Positions 7,140-11,398 of a stretch of DNA of 11,398 nucleotides are shown here, piece by piece; within the stretch, counting starts at the first letter, position 1; every line of letters begins with the position of its first letter. A program made the translations under genes and the position numbers. Origin of the DNA: Bacillota bacterium (lineage in GTDB: Bacteria > Bacillota_A > Clostridia > DSM-8532). A model generated the notes under the pieces. It was not told where the DNA came from. It did no database searches and worked only from the letters and a program-made list of their open reading frames with translations. Location of the stretch: contig JAFADM010000068.1 in assembly GCA_023424865.1 (NCBI GenBank), positions 1-11,398 of the forward strand, read 5' to 3'.

Positions 7140-8309
7140 TCATGCTTTGGCCTTTTTAAAGCATTCAACCACCCTGTCCAGGTCCTCCCTGGAATGGGCA
7201 GCGGATACCTGGGTGCGGATGCGAGCCCTTCCCTGGGGTACAACGGGATAGGAAAAGCTCACCACGTAGACCCCAAGCTCCAGCATCCGTTTAGAAAGCC
7301 GTACTGCTGTGGGAGCGTCATAAAGCATCACCGCTACGATGGGATGGGTACTTTCTATAATGTCAAAACCCACCGAACGAAGCTTTTGCCTGTAATACGC
7401 CGTGTTTTCATAAAGCTTTTCCCGGTACTCCGGATTTCTGTCACAAATGTCAAGGGTTTTAAGAGCACCGCAGACTAAGCCGGGAGCCAGAGTATTTGAA
7501 AAAAGATAGGGACGGCTTTTTTGCCTGAGAAGCGCCACGATCTCCTTCCGGGCGCTGGTATAACCGCCGCTGGCGCCTCCCAGGGCTTTGCCCAGAGTAC
7601 CCGTTAATATATCCACCCTGTCGGCGACACCGCAATATTCCGGCGTGCCCCTTCCTGTTTCTCCCAAAAAGCCAACGGCGTGACTGTCGTCCACCATAAC
7701 CAGGGCATCGTAGCGATCCGCCAAATCGCAAACACTCTTAAGATCCGCTATGAGGCCGTCCATGGAAAAAACCCCGTCAGTGGCAATAAGGCGTATACGG
7801 GCATCCTTCGAATCCTTAAGACATTGCTCCAGCGCCGCCATGTCTCCGTTGGAATAGCGCAGCCGTTTGGCCTTGCAAAGCCTTATTCCATCGATAATGC
7901 TGGCATGGTTGAGACTGTCGCTTATAATCGCATCCTCTTCTGTCAGGAGGGTTTCAAAGAGGCCGCCGTTGGCATCAAAACAAGAAGAATAAAGGATGGT
8001 ATCGTCCATTCTCAAAAAGGAGGACAAACTTTTTTCCAGATCCTGATGTATTTTCTGTGTGCCACAGATAAACCGGACGGAGGAGAGGCCATAGCCCCAG
8101 TCTTCCATGCCTTTCTGGGCAGCTTTTATAATTTCCACGTTATCCGCAAGCCCCAGATAATTGTTGGAGCACATATTTATAACGTTTGACGCCTGCTGGG
8201 TATGAATATGGCTCCTCTGAGGCGTCAAAATAACCCGCTCCTCCTTATAGAGCTTTTGTTCCTTGAAGGCCTCCACGGTTTTTTCAAAATACGTTAGTGC
8301 CGATTTCAT
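7140..8309 (-). CDS. kbl: 2-amino-3-ketobutyrate CoA ligase (glycine C-acetyltransferase)
   Basis: Kbl is a PLP enzyme of the alpha-oxoamine synthase family. It cleaves 2-amino-3-ketobutyrate with CoA to glycine and acetyl-CoA, the second step of threonine breakdown. The 389-residue length is typical. Motifs seen: SNNYLGL at 48-54, LNHAS at 133-137, TDGVFSMDG at 177-185, [11 protein letters not shown] at 204-214 (cofactor Asp207 and His210), and [14 protein letters not shown] at 236-249 with the Schiff-base Lys241. The family also contains 5-aminolevulinate and 8-amino-7-oxononanoate synthases. Pairing with tdh 16 bases upstream favours Kbl. Its ribosome binding site, AAGGAAGG, overlaps the tdh stop codon, so translation of the two is probably coupled. 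Confidence 0.95.
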   Translation of the reverse strand: MKSALTYFEKTVEAFKEQKLYKEERVILTPQRSHIHTQQASNVINMCSNNYLGLADNVEIIKAAQKGMEDWGYGLSSVRFICGTQKIHQDLEKSLSSFLRMDDTILYSSCFDANGGLFETLLTEEDAIISDSLNHASIIDGIRLCKAKRLRYSNGDMAALEQCLKDSKDARIRLIATDGVFSMDGLIADLKSVCDLADRYDALVMVDDSHAVGFLGETGRGTPEYCGVADRVDILTGTLGKALGGASGGYTSARKEIVALLRQKSRPYLFSNTLAPGLVCGALKTLDICDRNPEYREKLYENTAYYRQKLRSVGFDIIESTHPIVAVMLYDAPTAVRLSKRMLELGVYVVSFSYPVVPQGRARIRTQVSAAHSREDLDRVVECFKKAKA

Positions 8310-8325
8310 GTTTCATCATCCTTCC

Positions 8326-9378
8326 TTACCTTTGATAGGCCTTGCGCCAATCCAGCACCACCTTGCCGCACCGGCCGCTGTTCATCACTGCAAAGCCTTT
8401 TTCAAAATCCCAAAAATCAAATTCATGGGTGATTATGGGCTCAATGGTAAGGCCGCTTTTAAGCATAGCCTTCATTTTGTACCAGGTTTCATACATTTCT
8501 CTTCCATATATCCCTTTTATTACAAGGCATTTTAATACCACCTTGCCCCAGTCCAACGTGGCATTCTCTCCGGGAAGCCCCAGAACCGCCATTTTCCCGC
8601 CATTATACAGACTATCTATCATGGAGTTGATGGCTGAGGGATTTCCAGACATCTCCAGGCCCACATCGAAGCCTTCGTTAATGCCAAGCGCCTTCATTTT
8701 TTCGGGTAGGCTCTCTCTTGCAACATTGACCGTGTTAACCGGTGCAAGCTTTCGGGCCAGCTCCAGCCTGTAGTCGCTGACATCGGTGATGACCGTATTT
8801 CTGGCTCCGATATGGCTGCATACGCAGGCCGCCATAATACCGATAGGCCCTGCTCCCGTTACCAGTACATCCTCTCCCGTAACATTAAAGGAAAGGGCGG
8901 TATGGACGGCATTACCCAGGGGATCAAAAATGGCGCACAGCTTCTCGGGAAGCTCAGGTTCACATTTGACCACATTGCAGGCGGGGAGGACCAGGTATTC
9001 GGCGAAAGCCCCGTTCCGATTGACCCCAACCCCCCGGGTTTCTTTGCACAGATGCATTTTTCCGGCCTTGCAGTTTCTGCAGGTGCCGCAGACAATATGC
9101 CCCTCCCCGGATACCCTGTCCCCCAAGGCAAAGCCCTGTACATTTTGACCAATTTCACAAACTTCACCCACATATTCATGGCCTGTTACAAGGGGCGGCA
9201 GGATGGTTTTTTGAGACCAGGGATCCCAGTTGTAAATATGGAGATCCGTACCGCAAATGGCCGTATACCGTATTTTAATTTTTATATCATTAGGCCCGGT
9301 TTCAGGGACTGCGACCCTTTCAAGGCTAAGACCCGGGCTCCCTTCTGTTTTCACCAGCGCATACATTGTGTGAGACAA
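8326..9378 (-). CDS. tdh: L-threonine 3-dehydrogenase, zinc-dependent
   Basis: Tdh is a cytoplasmic NAD-dependent medium-chain alcohol dehydrogenase that oxidises L-threonine to 2-amino-3-ketobutyrate. The protein follows the E. coli enzyme closely: [20 protein letters not shown] near 39-58 with catalytic-zinc Cys42, GHEYVGEV with His67 and Glu68, the structural-zinc cysteines at 97, 100, 103 and 111, [14 protein letters not shown] at 151-164, and the NAD-binding GAGPIG at 175-180. I place the start at TTG 9378 (350 residues), because AGGAGG lies eight bases upstream of it. The ATG four codons later (9366) would be 20 bases from that site. The frame is also open upstream to 9543, but that stretch does not resemble the family. 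This is the first gene of the operon and is divergent from lysR. Confidence 0.96.
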   Translation of the reverse strand: MSHTMYALVKTEGSPGLSLERVAVPETGPNDIKIKIRYTAICGTDLHIYNWDPWSQKTILPPLVTGHEYVGEVCEIGQNVQGFALGDRVSGEGHIVCGTCRNCKAGKMHLCKETRGVGVNRNGAFAEYLVLPACNVVKCEPELPEKLCAIFDPLGNAVHTALSFNVTGEDVLVTGAGPIGIMAACVCSHIGARNTVITDVSDYRLELARKLAPVNTVNVARESLPEKMKALGINEGFDVGLEMSGNPSAINSMIDSLYNGGKMAVLGLPGENATLDWGKVVLKCLVIKGIYGREMYETWYKMKAMLKSGLTIEPIITHEFDFWDFEKGFAVMNSGRCGKVVLDWRKAYQR

Positions 9379-9386
9379 GGCGACGA

Positions 9387-9393
9387 CCTCCTT
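9387..9393 (-). promoter_or_regulatory. Shine-Dalgarno AAGGAGG of tdh, favouring TTG over ATG
   Basis: AAGGAGG ends eight bases before TTG at 9378 and 20 bases before the in-frame ATG at 9366. The spacing decides for TTG. Confidence 0.75.
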
Positions 9394-9450
9394 AAAAATG
9401 GAATAGACAATAGAAATAGAAGATAAGAGACGGTGAGGTATGAGGAAGCT

Positions 9451-9478
9451 CGGCGAAAACCTTCTTCGGAAGTCGCCG
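9451..9478 (-). promoter_or_regulatory. hairpin in the tdh leader
   Basis: On the minus strand, CGGCGA and TCGCCG form the outer stem, and CTTC-CGAA-GAAG forms the inner stem and loop. A four-base bulge lies on one side. Ten pairs are possible. It lies about 70 bases upstream of the tdh start and has no T run after it, so it is not an ordinary terminator. On the plus strand the loop would be the stable C(UUCG)G tetraloop. Function unknown. Confidence 0.35.
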
Positions 9479-9481
9479 GAC

Positions 9482-9517
9482 CCTGGCTGACGGATTAGGC
9501 GTGTCATACTTTCCAGG
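9482..9517 (-). promoter_or_regulatory. second imperfect hairpin in the tdh leader
   Basis: CCTGG (9517-9513) can pair with CCAGG (9486-9482). TGAC (9506-9503) can pair with GTCA (9491-9488). There is a six-base internal bulge and an 11-base loop. It directly precedes the stronger hairpin at 9451-9478. It could be part of a regulatory leader or chance pairing. Confidence 0.2.
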
Positions 9518-9561
9518 TTAGAATAGCACAGAAGCCGAACCACGGGGTAATATGAAAATTC

Positions 9562-9591
9562 GGGTTAAATCCATAAAAAAATGCTTTACCC
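9562..9591. repeat. third imperfect inverted repeat in the tdh-lysR intergenic region
   Basis: GGGTTAAA at 9562-9569 pairs with TTTACCC at 9585-9591, with one bulged T. CAT and ATG then pair around an A6 loop. If transcribed from the predicted tdh promoter it would be near the 5' end of the leader. It is AT-rich and of modest stability. Confidence 0.25.
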
Positions 9592-9674
9592 CACCCCGCG
9601 ACTTATCTTAAGGTCCTTTATTTCATTGGTTTAAATATGGCCCCTTACTCTTTGCCTGCGCTGCCTGGACATAA

Positions 9675-9702
9675 ATCTTACTCCAGCGTCCCATTAAGTC
9701 AA
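9675..9702 (-). promoter_or_regulatory. candidate sigma-A promoter for the tdh operon
   Basis: On the minus strand, TTGACT (9702-9697) and TAAGAT (9680-9675) are separated by 16 bases. The -35 box matches five of six consensus bases and the -10 box four of six. Transcription would start near 9668, giving a leader of nearly 290 nucleotides before tdh. Confidence 0.45.
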
Positions 9703-9709
9703 AATCCAA

Positions 9710-9723
9710 ATTGAAGACCCAAT
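9710..9723. promoter_or_regulatory. candidate LysR-type operator, ATTG-N6-CAAT
   Basis: A short perfect dyad, ATTG-aagacc-CAAT, lies exactly between the -35 boxes of the two divergent candidate promoters. Shifted by two bases it also fits the loose T-N11-A rule of LysR-type regulators. The position is what would be expected for a LysR protein controlling its own gene and tdh. The arms are short, so chance is possible. Confidence 0.3.
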
Positions 9724-9732
9724 ATATGAGAG

Positions 9733-9761
9733 TTGCGGTTCCTTAAGCTCAATGGTAAAAT
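9733..9761 (+). promoter_or_regulatory. candidate sigma-A promoter for the LysR-type gene
   Basis: TTGCGG (9733-9738) and TAAAAT (9756-9761) are separated by 17 bases. The -10 box matches five of six consensus bases. It lies about 60 bases before the GTG start at 9820. Confidence 0.45.
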
Positions 9762-9819
9762 AGCTGTAACAAAAAAACGATTACAATGCAGCAAATTATA
9801 CAGCAATGGAAGTGATACG

Positions 9820-10749
9820 GTGGAACTTAAGCAAATTGAGTATTTTTTGGAGGTTGCCCGCACCGGTTCTTTCAATAAAGCGGCGCAAAGCCTCTTTGTA
9901 TCCCAGCCCAATTTGAGCTACGCCATTAAAAGCCTTGAAGCCGAATTGGGCAGCGATCTTTTTGTGCGCACAAGCAAGGGTATACAGCTTACCGATTTCG
10001 GGCAGCAGTTCCTTGTTTATGCCGAGCCTGTGAATCAACAGTTCCAATTTTTGAATTTTATCTGCAAGGACATCCTGCATGCCCAGCGCACCGCTTTTTC
10101 CGTCAGCTCTCCCAGCTTCCGCTTTATTCTGGAAAAGTTCATCGAGATCTATGAAAAGTATGAAAAAGAAAATGTGAGCTTCTCCCATAAAGAGGATTTT
10201 ATTATGAATACCCTTAATGATGTGGAAACAACGGCGTGTGATATCGGAGTGGTCACCTTTATCTCCTCCCAATGGAAAACCTGGTCCCGGCTTTTTAATG
10301 CAAAGGATCTGGAATATACCCGGCTTTCCAATGAAACGCCCCAGGTCATTATAGGCGAGAAAAACCCCCTATACCCTATGGGGCTTACCTCCGTAACCAG
10401 CGAGCAATTGGAGCCTTATCCCTTTGTTATCGCTCATGCAGATATTTTTTACAGCTCCGGCAAGGAGGAGGACGGCTTTGACTTTATTGACGAGCAGCGC
10501 AGGAAAAGCCGCATCATGGTCTCCAACCGTCTTTGCGTCTACGATGTACTTTTGAGGACCAATGCCTACAGCATTTGTTCCAATACCACAAATGTTTATA
10601 AGGGAGAAACCCTCTACAAGAAAATCAAGGCCATACCCTTGAAGCATCCCGGCTTTACCTTTGAAATTGGTTGGGTGAAGAAGAAAAACACCCAATTGTC
10701 CAGAGTCGGCATCGATTTTGTGGACAGGCTGGAGCAACTGTTCCTTTAA
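9820..10749 (+). CDS. LysR-family transcriptional regulator, probable regulator of the tdh operon
   Basis: The product has 309 residues from GTG at 9820. I chose this start because the protein then begins MELKQIEYFLEVARTGSF, the standard LysR N-terminus, and GGAAG (9808-9812) lies seven bases upstream. The frame is open further upstream to 9733, but that part contains the candidate promoter. The winged helix-turn-helix spans about 1-60 (NKAAQSLFVSQPNLSYAIKSLE, then LFVRTSKGIQLTDFG). The rest is a substrate-binding-like effector domain from about residue 90 to 300. LysR proteins usually control the adjacent divergent operon in response to a pathway metabolite. Threonine, glycine, serine or 2-amino-3-ketobutyrate would be reasonable candidates here, but the ligand cannot be read from the sequence. 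Confidence 0.92.
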   Translation: MELKQIEYFLEVARTGSFNKAAQSLFVSQPNLSYAIKSLEAELGSDLFVRTSKGIQLTDFGQQFLVYAEPVNQQFQFLNFICKDILHAQRTAFSVSSPSFRFILEKFIEIYEKYEKENVSFSHKEDFIMNTLNDVETTACDIGVVTFISSQWKTWSRLFNAKDLEYTRLSNETPQVIIGEKNPLYPMGLTSVTSEQLEPYPFVIAHADIFYSSGKEEDGFDFIDEQRRKSRIMVSNRLCVYDVLLRTNAYSICSNTTNVYKGETLYKKIKAIPLKHPGFTFEIGWVKKKNTQLSRVGIDFVDRLEQLFL

Positions 10750-10800
10750 GACCATTATCAACAATTTTTATTGGCCTGGCTTCAATTTTCATATTACCTT

Positions 10801-10813
10801 CCCGGCACCCGGG
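10801..10813. repeat. short GC-rich hairpin after lysR
   Basis: CCCGG-CAC-CCGGG is a perfect five-base stem with a three-base loop, 51 bases after the lysR stop. It is not followed by a T run, so a terminator role is doubtful. A TATGAT sequence directly after it (10814-10819) could be a -10 box for the downstream hydrolase, but no good -35 box is present. Confidence 0.25.
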
Positions 10814-10841
10814 TATGATACTATGTTTTCTAGAGTGATGA

Positions 10842-10869
10842 CAATGGCGTTATTGCAATGGCGTTTTTG
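10842..10869. repeat. tandem duplication of a 14-base unit
   Basis: CAATGGCGTTATTG (10842-10855) is followed immediately by CAATGGCGTTTTTG (10856-10869), differing at one base. It looks like a recent local duplication in the spacer before the hydrolase gene. Confidence 0.6.
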
Positions 10870-10959
10870 TTCATCGCTTTTTTTATAGCCTGTGGGGCTA
10901 TGGCAAGTCATTTTCGGATGTTCAAAAACAACTCAAGTGCACCGCATTATTATTTCTGA
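10858..10959 (+). other. short open frame with a hydrophobic start, 33 codons, doubtful
   Basis: From ATG 10858 the frame encodes MAFLFIAFFIACGAMASH and then a polar tail, ending at TGA 10957-10959. The first 16 residues could span a membrane. No clear ribosome binding site precedes it, and its start overlaps a tandem repeat. It might be the displaced N-terminal anchor of the hydrolase that follows in another frame, a small membrane peptide, or chance. Confidence 0.15.
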
Positions 10960-10976
10960 AAGTGAGGAACCTGGCT

Positions 10977-11398
10977 ATGGTAAAAACGGGAGAACCGAAT
11001 CCTCTTTTTTCTTCTATCTTATTAAGGAAAAATCATTTCAGCTCAAAGCCTCCTGCCAGCCGTTTTGTAACGGTAGAGGGCAGGCAGATGCACCTTGCGG
11101 ATTATGGAAAGGGAGAAAAAACCATTATTTTTATGTCGGGCCTAGGAACGGCTTGTCCTTCCATTGACTTTCTCCCCCTTATCAATCACCTTAAGACGGA
11201 TTACCGCTGTGTGGTGGCGGAGCTTTTCGGCTACGGCTATTCGGACGATACACTACGCCCACGAACTCTCCAAAACCTTGTGGAGGAAACCCGCCAGGCG
11301 CTTTTACAGGCAGGCATAGCTCCCCCCTATGTGCTTCTGGGACATTCCATTGCAGGCATCTATATGCTGTATTGGGCCTCCCATTACCCGGATGAGGT
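10977..11398 (+). CDS. alpha/beta-fold hydrolase, 3' partial
   Basis: The frame is open from ATG 10977 to the right edge, giving 140 visible residues. The start has GAGG nine bases upstream. The N-terminal third of an alpha/beta hydrolase is recognisable: strand TIIFMSGLGT (49-58), where the oxyanion-hole motif is SGLG instead of HGxG; VVAELFGYGYSD (79-90); then the nucleophile elbow LLGHSIAG (120-127) with Ser124 as the predicted catalytic residue; and YWASHYPDE at the edge. The catalytic Asp/Glu and His must lie beyond the window. Substrate is unknown; such proteins include esterases, lipases and peptidases. Related clostridial proteins often have an N-terminal membrane anchor, which this start lacks. 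It is on the same strand as lysR, 227 bases away, and has no evident link to threonine metabolism. Confidence 0.85.
   Translation, partial: MVKTGEPNPLFSSILLRKNHFSSKPPASRFVTVEGRQMHLADYGKGEKTIIFMSGLGTACPSIDFLPLINHLKTDYRCVVAELFGYGYSDDTLRPRTLQNLVEETRQALLQAGIAPPYVLLGHSIAGIYMLYWASHYPDE

Noticed and set aside
7680..8189. 169-codon plus-strand frame opposite kbl
   Set aside because: It lies wholly within kbl, whose motifs are unmistakable; no independent coding evidence.
8812..9426. 204-codon plus-strand frame opposite tdh
   Set aside because: It is the shadow of tdh on the other strand, with no start signal and no recognisable motif.
9379..9543. N-terminal extension of Tdh by 55 residues in the open frame
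   Set aside because: The extension does not resemble any threonine dehydrogenase, and a strong ribosome binding site is placed for TTG at 9378. The open frame is probably chance in the leader.
9585..9600. GGGGTGG-like sequence resembling a T-box motif on the minus strand
   Set aside because: The rest of the T-box consensus (ACCGCG) does not follow, and no specifier domain or terminator/antiterminator pair is visible.
9796..10272. 158-codon minus-strand frame opposite the LysR gene
   Set aside because: It is antisense to the conserved LysR DNA-binding domain and looks like a shadow frame.
10892..11167. 91-codon plus-strand frame before the hydrolase
   Set aside because: It overlaps the hydrolase in another frame, has no family resemblance, and the hydrolase frame carries clear alpha/beta hydrolase motifs.

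Overview
The window looks like a chromosomal segment of a Firmicute, most likely an anaerobic member of the Clostridia. The reasons are strong AGGAGG-type Shine-Dalgarno sites in front of nearly every gene, frequent TTG and GTG starts, a two-subunit iron-sulfur L-serine dehydratase, a lipoprotein with a typical Gram-positive signal peptide, and moderate GC in the operon. No genus can be named from this alone.

Layout. Positions 1-2050, plus strand and visibly AT-richer, hold the 3' part of a MerR-type regulator with an effector-binding domain, followed directly by an unrecognised cysteine-containing protein of about 400 residues. Its start is unusual: there is a good Shine-Dalgarno site but only an ATA codon at the right distance. 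A long hairpin (2058-2110) and a short direct repeat separate this pair from the convergent minus-strand block. That block, read from 9378 down to 2156, is tdh, kbl, an M20-family amidohydrolase, sdaAB, sdaAA, glyA and a small lipoprotein. Gaps are 3-34 bases from tdh to sdaAA, 138 bases before glyA and 84 bases before the lipoprotein gene. Divergent from tdh, on the plus strand, is a LysR-type regulator (9820-10749). After a 227-base spacer comes an alpha/beta hydrolase that runs off the right edge (10977-11398).

How the genes work together. The minus-strand operon encodes a nearly complete route from L-threonine to pyruvate. Tdh oxidises threonine to 2-amino-3-ketobutyrate. Kbl splits this with CoA into glycine and acetyl-CoA. 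GlyA adds a one-carbon unit to glycine to make serine. SdaAB/SdaAA deaminates serine to pyruvate and ammonia. The 5,10-methylene-THF that GlyA needs is not made by anything in the window; a glycine cleavage system elsewhere is the expected source. The M20 hydrolase in the middle of the operon probably releases an amino acid or related product from an amide conjugate, but its substrate cannot be read from the sequence. The divergent LysR protein is the natural candidate regulator: promoter-like sequences for tdh and lysR face away from each other with a small ATTG-N6-CAAT dyad between them. The predicted tdh transcript has a leader of nearly 300 nucleotides with several potential hairpins.

Nothing in the window is a clear mobile element, CRISPR array, tRNA or rRNA. 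The best candidates for undescribed biology are the MerR-linked unknown protein with its odd start, the amidohydrolase inside a threonine operon, and the structured tdh leader.
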